NCBI GenBank assembly: GCA_018398575.1 | Contig: JAGTXZ010000005.1 | Coordinates: 1,860,001 to 1,924,000, forward strand | Length of the DNA stretch: 64,000 bases | Reading direction: 5' to 3' | Source: Ampelomyces quisqualis | Lineage: Eukaryota; Ascomycota; Dothideomycetes; Pleosporales; Phaeosphaeriaceae | Shown here: positions 22,690 through 34,439 of the stretch, in pieces | Layout of the letters: every line of letters starts with the position of its first letter | Position numbering within the stretch: the first letter of the stretch is position 1 | Translations under genes and position numbers: made by a program | Notes under the pieces: generated by a model | The model's input: only the letters and a program-made list of their open reading frames with translations | The model's database searches: none | What the model was told of the DNA's origin: nothing

Positions 22690-24310
22690 AGCATTAGGCC
22701 TGTGCAAAAGATAAAAATAAGGCAGCTGTTCTTCTATAAGAACTCTGCAATATTATACGTAATATCTCTAATATACTACTATTGCAGCTTTCTAGTGTTA
22801 TTAATATAGCCTGCACTAAGGTATTACTACAAGAGAAGGTTGTTACTGCGTGCTTTACGCGTATCCTTATAGAGGACAATATAGGTATTATATAACAGCC
22901 TTAACTACTATAGATACGCTTGCTATAACTCTTAATATTTAACTATAAGGACGTGCTTCTTATTACAAAGACAGAGTTTAGCAAGAGCCTTATCTTTTAA
23001 GCCTACACAATATTAACAAGTAAAATTACTATTTAACTTATACTATTATTAAAGCTTAGTAACAAGCAGGTAGTAGACATTAGCTATCTTAAGAGCGCAA
23101 AGCTATGTCTAATTACAAAAGATACTATTTAGGTAGAGAAGGCGCTGCTTAACTGCGTTACTGCTAGCGAATTTACTTATCTCTTACTTAGTCCTAAGTA
23201 GGCCTTACAGAGGGCTTTTAGGAAGATACTTTACGCACTAGAGTTCTAGAATTAAGTAGGGCTAGTTGCTATTAACAAGTGCTATCTTATAAGCTAGTAG
23301 AAAGACTTCTAGCTAGAGATTGCTATAATTAGTAAGCTTTGCACTATCCTATACTAAGATATTACCTAGTTTAGGTACTTTGCAACAATAGATGCAAAGG
23401 ATAAGTCTTATGTGCTTAGAACAGCTAAGTTTTAAACAGTTAGAAGTAGCCTATACTAGACAGAGGTAATAAGAACGTCTGTTAACTGTCTAGATATATT
23501 AATTAGCGTACTACTACTCTATTAGGGCAAGTTAAACTTATAGGACTTACTTTATTTTTTACTTAATGCTACTGTTATAGAAGATATCTCTAGCAATTCT
23601 ACTAATAATATTACTACTTCTTAGGACATCTCTAAGACTATTGTGTTTATTAACAGACAGATTTCTGTATATGCTGTAGCAGCCTAGGCTATAGATTAAC
23701 TTCTCTATATAAGCCTAGAGTATAGTACTTATCTTACTATAGAAGAGAAGTGTGTTTATAAAGTTGTATAGATATTTACTGCTTAAGTAGCGCAGTATAA
23801 CTGTAACTGCGCGTATACAGAGTTTGCAAAGCTAAATTTAAGGATTTGCATTATATTTGCTACTACTAGTCTTAGGATAAGTATTAATATACTAGATGTT
23901 AAGTATATAGTAATATAGTAGATTCCTATTATAAAAAGCCTTAGTAATCTGTAGTAGCAGGCTAGGTAAGGTAGCTATAGTTTTAGTTAAAGGAGCTATA
24001 TATATATATTTCTACTGTATTAGTTGTTTAGTATATATAGCAAATACAAGCCTAGCACTATGCCTAGTTAGAGTAAGGTAGCCTTACAGACTTAGTCTAC
24101 TATTATACTAGTAAAAAGCAAGAGAAGAAAGTATTAGCTTCTTAGTTAGTAGAAGCTATAAGGTTATAGCTAGTTGTCCTAGGTAACTTCTACTATACCT
24201 AGTAATGCATTAGATGTATAAGAGAACAGCTTACAGGATATGTTAATATCCTAGGACGCTGTAACACAAGACGCAGCCTAGGAAACTATAATACAAGACG
24301 CTGTAGCTTA
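22690..24310 (+). pseudogene. RIP-broken RecQ-like SF2 DNA helicase
   Basis: Plus-strand helicase motifs occur in order. Motif I (ITKTEFSKSLIFQ, a Walker A loop with Gly changed) is at about 22960-23000. Motif Ib/Ic-like text SEFTYLLLSPK is at about 23170-23205. Motif II (VAINKCYLIS, a decayed DECH-type box) is at about 23265-23295, motif III (FATIDA) at about 23380, and motif V (IIFATTSLRISINI) at about 23850-23890. Motif VI (QARQGSYSF-like, Arg finger region) is at about 23960-23990. RecQ-type helicases unwind DNA 3' to 5'; multicopy versions are common in fungal subtelomeres and repeats (telomere-linked helicases). Substitutions are Gly to Ser/Arg, Asp/Glu to Asn/Lys and His to Tyr, as RIP predicts. 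The start is not resolvable. Confidence 0.75.
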
Positions 24311-26430
24311 TAACGCCTCTTAGTTACTAGCTAAACAGACTAGCGCTGTAACTAATTACTCTTAGATAAAGGCTAAGATAGAGGTACATAACAGTGTGCC
24401 TCTATCTTAGTCTGCTATAGTTAATAGTAAGTGTTACTATAATAGTTTTTTACGTAACCTTAGTAAATTTAATCTAAGTTTAAGTAAGTAACAGGTTATA
24501 GACAAGTTAGTTTACTGCTCTACGTGTAACCTAGATCTTAATCCTACTATTACGTACCTACTAGCTTATTCTAAGGCATTAGCAGCTCTTTATACTAGAT
24601 TGTTAGCTACTATAGCAACTAGTATTATAGATGCGTTTGCTATTTGTTGTGCAACTAAGCTTTACTATTCTAGTAAATTCTAATACAAGCTACTTACTAG
24701 CGCGTATATACCTAGAGAGTATAGGTAGAAGTTAAGTTAGGCCTTAGTAGACGTTAAGAGAGAGCGCTCTATTTTAGGTAATACTAATTTTCTTATTCTG
24801 TATAACTTTTATACACTATGTGCTAGTTTACAGTGCCTAACTACATAGAACAAGTAGGCTAGAGAATAAGAAGTACTTCTTGTAGCTCTGCTACAGCTTA
24901 AAGAGGCAGTTAACTTAAAGATAGAGTAAACTTAAGTAGATAAGGCTCTACGCAAGAAGCAGAAGAGTTATAACTTATTACTAGTTACTTCTATAGTATA
25001 GCGCGTTAATACAGAGAAGTCTTATTACTAACAGGATAATAACACAGCTACTGCAGTTACATAAAAAGAGGCTATATTACTACTACTATCTCTACCTAGA
25101 ACTACTATTCTTTTAGAGTTAAAGTAACAACTGTCTGTAATAGATTAAGCTCTCTTATAGTAGTAAGTAACCTTATAACAGTAATTAACTCTGTAAAAAC
25201 AGGTACTACTATAGTAGAATTTAAGGTCTTACTAGGTTGCTATACCTACTGCTTTGCTACTACTGTTATCTCTTGTAGTTCTAATTCTAACTCTTATACT
25301 AACGCGTAGCACTGCTCTTAGATTAAAAAGACGTATCCTAACGCCTAAGAGTAGGGAATTATATAGTGCCTAGCTATATAAGTAGTTAGATAGAGTAATT
25401 TTACTGTAGTACGTATAGATAAACTAGCCTTTATAGAGGTCTTGTTTACAGCGTAAGCTCTACCTACAGTTATATCTAGGCTGCAGTTACGTTTGTTATT
25501 ACATTTGTAAATAGAGTAGCAAAAGGTAGGGTAGTAAGAGTTAAGGTAGAAAGGCACTAGGTAGCTAGCACGTTCCTGCTTAACGCCTTTAGTAAAGTAT
25601 AGGAATTTCTTAGAGAAGCTAATAGTGCTGCTGCTATTCTTCTTATAGTTCTAATACTTAGCCTACTGTTTAGAATTGCAGGGTATACAGGACTTGTTAA
25701 TAGAGGCGTACTTAAGACAGTTACACTTTTTTATATATTTACACCTAATGTTTTAGCTTATATATAGCAAGTATTTTGTACAGCCTTATTGCGTCTCTTT
25801 TAAGGCTCTGTAGATACTTTTCCTTAGAATATATTTATATATATACTTAAAGCAGAGTAAGGGTATAGAGCTGTTAACAGTGTTAAAGAGATATATAGGC
25901 GTTCCTTATAGTTTGTTAAGTTAACTTATATACTTGTTACAAATAGACTAAAGAGCTATTCTAATACTTACCTCTTAGGCTACTATTCTTATCTCTATAG
26001 TTAGGATGTTACAGATGTTAAGATAGGCAACCTTTATAGGCTTATTTAATAAGGTTGTAGGCTTATTTAATAAGAACGCAACAAGTCTCTTCTTCTAGTT
26101 TATTAGTTAACAAAATATAAAGTAATTATTGTCTGCATTAAGAACTCTGTTGTAGACGTTAACTAGTGCATGTACAGCTAACAATACTAATAATAATTAA
26201 GAATATAAACTATGCTTAAAAGAGTAATAGACAGCCTAGTAACATAGATAGGGCTTACGCAGGCAGGCTTAACAGAGAACGCGTAGTAATTGTGCCTGTA
26301 GGCAATATTAACAAGAGAGACGCCTTAGGTAGTAACCTAGCTAGCATAAAGTTAAGATATTGTATAAGCTCTCTAATAGCGTGCCAACTAAGAGTAGTAG
26401 TAGTAACCCTGCTGTCTTTGCTATTAACAC
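24311..26430 (+). pseudogene. Decayed continuation downstream of the helicase, family unknown
   Basis: The plus frame can be followed patchily. VYCSTCNLDLNPTITYLL occurs at about 24510-24560, TSIIDAFAICCATKLYY at about 24620-24670, and a Lys/Gln-rich helical stretch (ALRKKQKSYNLL) at about 24945-24985. This may be the C-terminal part of the helicase protein or a separate gene. A minus ORF at 25345-25557 is probably a shadow. Nothing is recognised with confidence beyond position 25600. Confidence 0.4.
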
Positions 26431-27180
26431 TAGCCTATTAACCTAGGAGTTACTAATTAGCCCTAGAGTGCCCTAGAGTTGCCTAGAGTTAGTAAAAGTA
26501 GGTCTAGCGTATGTAATTGGCCCTAAAGTGCCCTAGAGTTACTAACTAGCCCTAGAATTGTCTAAAGTTAGTAAAAGTAGGTCTAGTATATATAATTAGC
26601 TCTAGAGTTACACTAGGTAGAGTAGTATCTAGCCTACTAAATGTAAGTAGTAAAGGTAATAGTAATAATAAGATTATAGCCTTATTAGTTTAGAGTATAT
26701 AGAAACTTATAGGTATTAGTAGACTTAATTCTTTATAACTACTACTACTATAGTAGCAGCAGTAACAATAATATGCTTACCTCTGCCTGCCTTTTGCCTA
26801 CTCTTTTCTTTACTCTCTTAGGCAACGTCTGCCTGTATGTAAAGGTAATAGGCGTTACTACTACTACTATCTCTTAGGGTGTAACGCGCAGTAGCGCAAT
26901 TACCTAGGTCTTTATACTATAAGTAGTAAATGTATAGAATAAGCTTACCTTAAATAGTAGCTAAATCTATAATTATACCTTGTTACTACTTGCAGAAGTT
27001 GCCTAAATAAATACTAATTATATAGTAGCCTGCTTACTTACTCTACCTATACGCCTTGCTCTTGCGCGCCTTAAGCTAGCCCTTTAAGAATTAAGAAGAG
27101 AAAGAAGAGCAAGAAGGCGCTTTGCGCCGCTAATAGGTAGTTTATAGCAGCCTTACCTACTACTGCAGCCTTACCTACTA

Positions 27181-27217
<37 letters not shown>

Positions 27218-27430
27218 GCCCTTGCTCTTGCCCGCTCTGCTCTTACTTGCTCTACTCTTGCCTACTTTACTCTTACCTACTCTGCCCTTGCCTACTCTAC
27301 TACTATTACTATTACTATCTACTTAAGAGGCAAATTTAAAAGAGGAAGAGAAGGACAATAATAGGATAGGGGCCTTTAGGCCGCAGTTTAGCTATTCTCT
27401 CTCTCTACTATATATATTATATTTCTAAAT
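26431..27430. repeat. Minisatellite block 2 and trinucleotide/hexanucleotide repeats
   Basis: CCCTAGAGT/CTCTAGG units at about 26450-26640, including a duplicated segment AGTAAAAGTAGGTCTAG. A (TAC)n run lies at about 27181-27219, followed by degenerate CTTGCTCTACTC units to about 27300. No gene is recognised. Confidence 0.65.
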
Positions 27431-28489
27431 AGTTATCTAGATGCTTAAGTATCTATAACTAACAAATGCCTATAGTTCTAATACTTCTAAGTCTTAGTCT
27501 TTACTACAGTCTTTGTTTAAGTTAGCTCTAATAGTGTATGTTTCCTAGGTTTTCTACTTAAGTAAACTAGTAAACAAATAATAGGATTTTGTTTATTACA
27601 ATTACTAGTATTATACTAGTAATACTGCGTATAATGCCTTTGTAACGCAAGGTAAGTAGAATATAGTTAACTACGTTAGCTGTATTATAGAGTCTAAGCT
27701 TAGCATAAAGCTTAATAGTAAACAGGCGTATACTAGGTGTTGTACCTATAACTTTAAGTTTAAGTGCTAGGTCTACAATTCTGCTAAGGCTAAAGGCTAG
27801 GTTAGGTTATCTACAGGCTGCGCTTACTGCTAGTTACAAGAAGATAGGTACTCCTTATTAACCTGTTAGCTAGCAGGTTAGTCTTAGAAAGTAGTCCTGC
27901 CTCCTTCTTAGGCATAGTTAGTACTAACTGTGTTTGTACAGCTAGGTTTGCTGTTGCTGCTAATGTACCTAGCGCTAGCTCTAGCTCTACTATAAGGTAG
28001 TTTCTAGATGTACTACCTAAGGTAGCAGAAGTAGTATTGTGTAAAGTAAGGCTCTTATACCCTAGGATTTAACATTTAGATAACTACCTTCTTTGTGCAG
28101 CGCGTTAATATCTGCTCTAGCTAGTTAGAGTAGCTATATAGTAAAATAAACCAAGTGTTAGTAATAGGCTAACTATGTAAGTTAGGGCTCTAGTTAGGAT
28201 CTATAAGATAGTGTAGTACGTAGATAACTATTAGCTTTATACTTTTTGTTAATATCTGCCCTAGCTAGTTAGAGTAGCTGTATAGCAAAACAAACTAGGT
28301 ATTAGTAATAAGCAAACTGCGCAAGTTGTAGCTAAGCTACTGCAATAGGCTATAGCTTATAGGTTTTAGAGTAGATAGACCTTGTTAATAGAAATCTATA
28401 GACACTATAATATACTGTAATTTAACTTCTGTGTGTAACATATAACCTCTGTGTATAACGTAAGCTAATTAGCCTTAATAGATAACACT
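27431..28489 (+). other. RIP DNA with traces of a Cys-rich coding region
   Basis: At about 27640-27860 the plus frame reads NIVNYVSCIIESKLSIKL, then CCTYNFKFKCQVYNSAKAKG and LSTGCAYC, suggesting a decayed zinc-binding domain. Resemblance to FAR1/MULE-type N-terminal fingers is only a guess. A duplicated segment (TAATATCTGC, then CTAGCTAGTTAGAGTAGC) occurs at about 28108 and 28250. Confidence 0.35.
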
Positions 28490-28935
28490 ATATAACTCTA
28501 GGGCCAACAAATAACTCTAGGTAACTCTAGAGCTAATAGCTAATAAATAACATAGGCTAAGAAGCTAATAGACGTAGACAAGCCAATAGATAAGCTAATA
28601 GATAGATTAATAGATAACTCTAGCTAACTCTAGGGCTAACAAATAACTCTAGGTAACTCTAGAGCTAATAGTTAATAGGTAACCTAGGCTAATAAGCCAA
28701 TAGATAAGCCAATAGATTAATAGGTAACTCTAGAGCTAGTAGGTAACTCTAGGGCCAATAGGTAACTTTAGGGCCAATAAGTAACTCTAGGGCCAATAGC
28801 GAATAGGTAACCTAGGCTAATAAGCTAATAGATAAGCAGATAGATAAGCTAATAGATAAGCTAGTAGATTAATAGATAACTCTAGGGCCAATAGGTAACT
28901 CTAGGTAACTCTAGGGCTAATAAACAGCCCTTATT
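28490..28935. repeat. CTCTAGG minisatellite, block 3
   Basis: Alternating units of AACTCTAGGGCCAATAGGT and CAATAGATAAGC fill about 440 bp, the longest block of this motif in the window. Unit lengths vary (about 16-30 bp). Confidence 0.75.
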
Positions 28936-29014
28936 CTTAGGCAATTACTGTGCCAAGCTCTGTAGCAATAGTATATAAACTTATCCTTCTTTTCTCTCTC
29001 TATCTTTCCTTTTC

Positions 29015-29091
29015 TATCTTTATTTGCTTACTTTAATAGCTTAAAGTGTTCTAGTAACACTTTAAGCTATTAAAGCAAGTAAACAAAGATA
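29015..29091. repeat. 77-bp near-perfect palindrome
   Basis: Two 36-bp arms flank a 5-nt centre (CTAGT at 29051-29055). The left arm starts TATCTTTATTTGCTTACTTT; the right arm matches its complement with three transition-type mismatches only. Left of it lies a pyrimidine-rich stretch (TTCTTTTCTCTCTC). Confidence 0.85.
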
Positions 29092-29309
29092 AAGAAGAAC
29101 TTAATGTCTCTTAGAGATAGGCAGAGAATAGTATTAAATTGTTTATAGCTAAGGTTGCAGTTAACAAAATGCCTAGGGCTTAACAGAAGGCTTGTTTTGT
29201 CTTAAAGATGTTATAGAGAATATCTAACAACTACTTAGTAGAGGCTAACAGTCCTAGATAGCAGATAGAGATACAAATAATGTTAGGCAAGAATACTACG
29301 CAGTAGGCT

Positions 29310-30065
29310 TTAGTAATAGCTTACTATTAAACGTAAAGTTATAGCAAAGAGTAACGTTTTAATAGAGTGCAGCTGTTTAGCTTAACCTGTTTCTCTCTAC
29401 TACTCTAGTCCTTAGCTAGGCTTGCTATTAAAAGTAAAGTTGCAGTAGAGAGTAACATTTTAACAGAGTGTAGCTGTTTAGCTTAACCTATCCCTCTCTA
29501 CTGCTTCTCTACTACTCTAGTTCTTAGCTAGGCTTGCTATTAAAAGTAAAGTCGCGGTAGAAAGTAACGTTAGATAGTTTGTTAAGTAGCTGTTTAGCTT
29601 AAACTATTACTCTCTACTGCTCTAGTCCTTGGCTAGGCTTGCTATTAAAAGTAAAGTTGCAGCAGAAAGTAATGTTAGATAGTTTGTTAAGTAGCTATTT
29701 AGCTTAAACTATTACTCTCTGCTACTCTAGTTCTTAGCTAGGCTTACTATTAAAAGTAAAGTTATAGTAGAAAGTAACAGTTTGGCAGTGTGTAGCTGTT
29801 TAGCTTAAAGCCAGCTCTCTGCTACTCTAATCCTTGGCTAGGCTTACTATTAAAAGTAAAGTTATAGCAGAAAGTAAGTTTAGCTTGACCTGTTCCTCTC
29901 TGCTACTCTAATCCTTAGCTAGGCTTACTATTAAAAGTAAAGTCGTAGTAGAGAGTAACAGTTTGGTAATGTGCAGCTGTTTAGCTTAAAGCTAGCCTAG
30001 GAACTAAAGCCTAATTGTTAGCTAGACTTACTATTAAAAGTAAAGTTGTAGTAGAGAGTCTAGCA
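29310..30065. repeat. Tandem repeat array of about 80-130 bp units, about eight copies
   Basis: Each unit contains GCTATTAAAAGTAAAGT, AGCTGTTTAGCTTAA and a TCTCTACT...CTCTAGTCCTTAGCTAGG segment. Copies start near 29318, 29413, 29540, 29635, 29740, 29840, 29920 and 30030. Differences are mostly transitions. Confidence 0.75.
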
Positions 30066-30349
30066 TCTAATTAAGCCTTAATATACTTTGTAACTATAGC
30101 TAGTAAGACCTAACTCTCCTTGTCTTCTTAGTACTACTATAGCGCAATCTTGTTTACTAGGACGTCTACTTTTACCTTTAGAATCTTAGTAGTAATTACT
30201 ATGTTAACTAGGCTGCCTATAGGTAAAGTTAAGTTTAAGTAGAAGTAGAGACGCCTTAACTGTACAAGAACTATAAAATATAAGTAACTAATAGTTATAT
30301 ATTAAGTAACGTTAGCTTACCTTATTAAAGAGCCTGCTGCTCTAATACT

Positions 30350-31196
30350 ACGTTAGGAAAATTTAAGATTGATCTGATTAGCCCAATCGCTGCGACTCGC
30401 GGCGGCCTAACAGCGATACTGTCTACTAGACAATTTGCTAAAGTCGCCCTACTCACTTCTGGTCGCTAGCAACCTAACAGCAACCTAACAGTGTTACTAG
30501 TGTTGCTAGTGTCGCTAGTGTTGCCAATGTTGCCAATTTTACTCACGTAACTGTATTGCTGTATTTTTATGATTACGTAAGTAACCTAAAAATACAAAAT
30601 ATAGAGCAGAATTCCCTCTTCAAAATGCACTATTCAGAATTTTAATAGCTATCTAATTATTGAGATATAGCGCGTTGAAGTTATAAACTTTTTTAAAAAA
30701 ACTTTAAAGTACGTTCAACACAATAGATCTTAACGCCTGCACTATAACATATTAAAATAAAATAGTCTTAGAGTAAAATCTACACTTTAGTTACTATTGC
30801 TTTAAAAAAAAATATAATATATTATCTAGTTAAAGTGCTAGAGCTTTAGCGAAAACAAGCCTTGGCAAAGAACATTAAAAAGTTACAAACTTCACTGCTG
30901 TGCATCTCAGCAACTAGAGCAGCTATAAAAATTCTAAATAGTGCGTTTTAAAGAGGGAATTGAGCTCTATATTTTAGGTTTTTAGAATAATTACGTAATT
31001 GCGCGGGTGGGGCAAGTGGGTCTAGTAGATTAGGTGGATTAATTTAAGCGTTTTAGTCTAATTAGGCGGCCAGAACAAATAGGAAACTCTAGGGACAGTT
31101 AAGCACAGTTAAGAACTGTCTAGTAGCTAGCAGTATAGTTGTGTTAATAGTGTTGCTAATATTGCAGATGTTGCTAACGTTGTGTTTTCCTAATGT
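30350..31196. mobile_element. 847-bp non-autonomous TIR element
   Basis: The ends are ACGTTAGGAAAA on the left and TTTTCCTAATGT on the right (12-bp terminal inverted repeat, one transition). ACT flanks both sides (30347-30349 and 31197-31199), a possible 3-bp target duplication; TA just inside would be the alternative. Left subterminal DNA (to about 30540, with GTTGCTAGTGTCGCTAGT units) and right subterminal DNA (from about 31097) match the ends of the 18.6-kb element at 34146-52715. No coding capacity. It contains a nested foldback element at 30572-30999. Confidence 0.75.
30572..30999. mobile_element. Foldback MITE nested in the 847-bp element
   Basis: 428 bp with long inverted arms. The left arm from ATTACGTAAGTAACC (30572) through the segment around AATTCCCTCTTCAAAATGCA to about 30690 is matched in reverse complement by about 30880-30999 (ending TTACGTAAT). 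The arms contain the same order of blocks with scattered differences. No coding capacity. No target duplication is clear because the ends are themselves palindromic. Confidence 0.75.
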
Positions 31197-31399
31197 ACTA
31201 TTGCGTTTACTTAACACAGCGTACCTGCTTAAGTAGGTAGAGTAGCACAATTTAAACGCATACTTGTATAAATATTACTTTAGCTATTTTTTTTAGCGTT
31301 AGATGTAGCTTTTGTTTGAATCTAAGACAGATTAAAGACTAGGATACCTTTTTTTTAGCAAAAGTTATGTAACTACTATACTGTTAACAAACAAACCTA

Positions 31400-31515
31400 G
31401 CTAATTTTAAGCACGCTAGGCAACTCTAGGGCCTACTACAGCCTAGGCAGGTAATATAGGTGTAACTCTAGGGCTAATAATTAAGCAGGCGTAACTCTAG
31501 GACTAATAATAGAAC
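31400..31515. repeat. CTCTAGG minisatellite, block 4
   Basis: Degenerate units of CAACTCTAGGGC and GTAACTCTAGGGCTAATAAT. A smaller relative lies at about 33390-33490 (CCTAGAGTTATA units). Confidence 0.55.
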
Positions 31516-31522
31516 AGGCGTA

Positions 31523-33000
31523 TTAGAAGAAGTTAATAACCTCTATACCTGCTATTAGGTCTAAGGCAGCTAGATCTAAGCTAGTTGTATTAATAGCGTT
31601 AAACCTACTATATACTAGAGCAGTAAACAATTTAATATCTACAAAGCTATTAAAATTGTATAGGGCCTTATCTGCGTTAAGAGCACTTAGGATACTAGGC
31701 AGCGTTAACAATTACTGTACGCAATTAAGATTAAACTGTATAACCTAGTCTTCTAATACACTTATACTTGTGTGTATAATGTTATAAGAGTTAAACTGTT
31801 TTACTAGTCTAGATGTTTAGACCTGTAGGGATATATAGTTACTTTAATATAAGTTCTAAGTAAGGAAGAATATGTTAGGAATTGCAGCAGCAGACGTATA
31901 GGCCTCTAACATAGCCTCTCTATACATATCTTTAAACTAATTGTAAACGCTCTAGATCTAAGTATTATATAGCGCTGTACGCTTAAATATAAGCTTAATA
32001 TTATAAGTTAAGTTTTTAAAGTTGCAGAGATTAAGTTTGCAGTAGTTGTTAAGATACTCTAACGCAAGGTTAATTAGCTTAAAAGTATCTACTCTTCTAA
32101 GCTAGTTAACTAACCTAAAAGCTAGAATAGCTTACTATAACTTCTTAGTACTAGTATTTAACAAAAGGTAGCAATACTGTAATATCTCTTAGCTATAGTT
32201 ATATTAAGACGCGCTATAGAAGACTATAATTAAGAGATCTACTATTTGTTAGAGTAAACTAATATTACTACGCTTAACTACTTACTAGATAGTAAAAAAT
32301 AGCTTAACCTTCTGTAATATGCGACACATTGTCTAAAAGTTAACGTTTATAGTAGTACTGTTGTTATCCTAAGTAGCGCAAGTAAACACAACGCGCTGCA
32401 AATTATCTACTATCTTTAGAAACTCTATAAGTTAAAGGCTACTAATAACAGCATCTAACTTGTTCTTGTAGCTAGTCTTATTGCGCCTAGTAGAGAGAAG
32501 CTTGCGTCTCTATAGAGCATTATAGAACATAGCAGCTATATAAGACTTATAGCCCTAGATAATAATAGGCTCTATTATATAGTACTTAACGTTATCCTAG
32601 AACTCTATAGTGTAGTTCTATAACTAAGTATTGCTAGTAAGCGTGTATAACGTAGACTCTCTGTTACTAGTAGTAAAATAGGTTTAGACAATAGTAAACA
32701 TAAGGTTTATCTAGATATAGAACTAGGCTAGTACTCTAAGTATCTATTGTTACTTATTGTAACTAAGCCTAGTATAAGCCTACTTTTACTAGACTGCTTG
32801 TATATTCTAGGCTGTAAGCTAGTTGCTATAAATAAGAAACAATCTCTTGCTAAAGTTATCCTGTTAACTAGGACTACTAGCTACCTTTAACCTAAGTTAG
32901 GTCTTGTAGATATTATTATAGATAGCATAAGTACCCTTAATAGTACTCTTATTTGTAGTAATACTAGTAAACTACTAATACTCTAACTTCTGCGCTAGTA
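31523..33000 (-). pseudogene. RIP-broken DUF6589-type protein
   Basis: Minus-strand frame. The conserved segment LIYSNQLTA (decayed GDQLT block) is at about 32845-32820, followed by QINLMFTIV (32725-32690) and YNYSQEILQYCYLLL at about 32210-32165. RLVNQLRRVDTFKLINLALE follows at about 32120-32060. An intact 62-residue tail ends at 31523. These blocks in this order are typical of the fungal DUF6589 family (PF20231 as I recall it), proteins of unknown function that are often multicopy and linked to transposons. Gln/Trp codons have become stops. The N-terminal part upstream of about 33000 is not resolved. Confidence 0.65.
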
Positions 33001-34145
33001 ATTACTTAAGTGTTAGAAATAATAGGTAGCTGTTGTTGCTATTAAAGACGCGCTCTATAGTAAATAGATAAAGCTGCTTAATAGTGTTAGTAATAAGACT
33101 CTATGTAATATTAGACCTAATCTTGTTTAAATTAATAACGCTAGGTAAGCAAAAGATGTTCTTAAGGCAAAGCAGCACAGTATAATTATACATGTCCTAG
33201 GTTAGCCTACTTTTAGGTATGTCTCTAGATATAATATATATAGCGTTTGTGTATAACTTCTATTAACTTATGTAGCCTGCCTTCTTATACTATTTACAAT
33301 CTATAAAATTAATATTATTATACACTACTATAGCACGCTAGTTATACACATAAGCTTTTAACTAAGCCTAATTATCTAAAGTTAGCTATAGAGCTGCTAA
33401 GAGGCCCTAGAGTTATACAGAGACCTATAGAGCTTGTAACAATTAGCTCTAAAGTAACCTAGAGTTATATAAAGACCTATAAGTATAGAGCTAAAAGGCC
33501 TAGAAGTTGCAGAAAGAAGTAGATATACGCACTTTAGTATACGTAGTAACTCTAGCTATAGTTGTATTTGCGTAATAGTAGCTGTAACAAAGCCTAAGCT
33601 TAGAAAGTGTCTTAATAACCTAATAAGGCACGCCTAAGCTAATAAGGTAGATATTAAGATATAATAATATTATAGTAGATAATATCTTTACTTGCAAGTA
33701 ATATACTATACTAGTAATAGTAAATAACTTCTAGTCCTTTACCTCTTATCTATTGTAAGTAAGATATAATATACGCGCCTTTTAGAAGTGCTTAAGTACT
33801 ATATGTAGGAGTTTAAACTAAGTAGGCGCTGTAGCCTATACAACGCAGGACCTAGACTTAAAGTTAATTGCGTCTAGATATATATCTATAGTAAGCTGCC
33901 TAAATAGTAGTAAGTAGACTAATAGGTTAAGCTTCTTTATATATATAGAAGTAATATTAACGCTTAGAGTTATATCTGCTACAGCGTTCTTTACAGCGTT
34001 GCTGCCTACAATACGTCTAAAGATTCTATAGCGCGTCTAAACACTCTAGTACTATTAGTAACTAATTCTAATATTACAGCTGTCTACTCTAACTTAAGCC
34101 TTAACTAGCTCTTTAAACGTCTATTATATGTCCTGTAGCGTTACT
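33001..34145. other. RIP DNA left of the large TIR element
   Basis: A small CCTAGAGTT minisatellite lies at 33390-33490. No reliable reading frame was found; the DNA may hold the N-terminal part of the DUF6589-type gene and its upstream region. Confidence 0.4.
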
Positions 34146-34385
34146 ACGTTAGGAAAAATTAAGATTTGTCTAGTTAGCCTAGTCGCAGCGACCCGCGGCT
34201 GCCTAACAGCAATACTGTCTACTAGACAATTTGCTAAAGTTACCCTACTTACTTCTGGTCGCTAGCAACCTAACAGCAACCTAATAGCAAATTGCCTGTA
34301 TTGCCTGCGTCGCCTGTGTTGCTAGTGTCGCTAGTGTTGCTAGTGTTGCTAGTGTTGCTAGTATTACTAAATTTAACAGTTAAGA
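34146..34385. repeat. Left subterminal region with GTTGCTAGT repeats
   Basis: At about 34310-34372 a 9-bp unit, GTTGCTAGT (variant GTCGCTAGT), is repeated about six times. The matching region of the 847-bp element (30490-30535) has the same unit. Subterminal repeats of this kind are usual transposase-binding sites; that role here is inferred. Confidence 0.65.
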
Positions 34386-34439
34386 ACTGTTAAGTACTAT
34401 AGCACTAGCAGAACTATATACTGTAGCTAGCTGCCTATG

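Noticed and set aside
26431..30065. CRISPR array in the repeat blocks
   Set aside because: Units vary in length and are not separated by unique spacers; the DNA is eukaryotic minisatellite.
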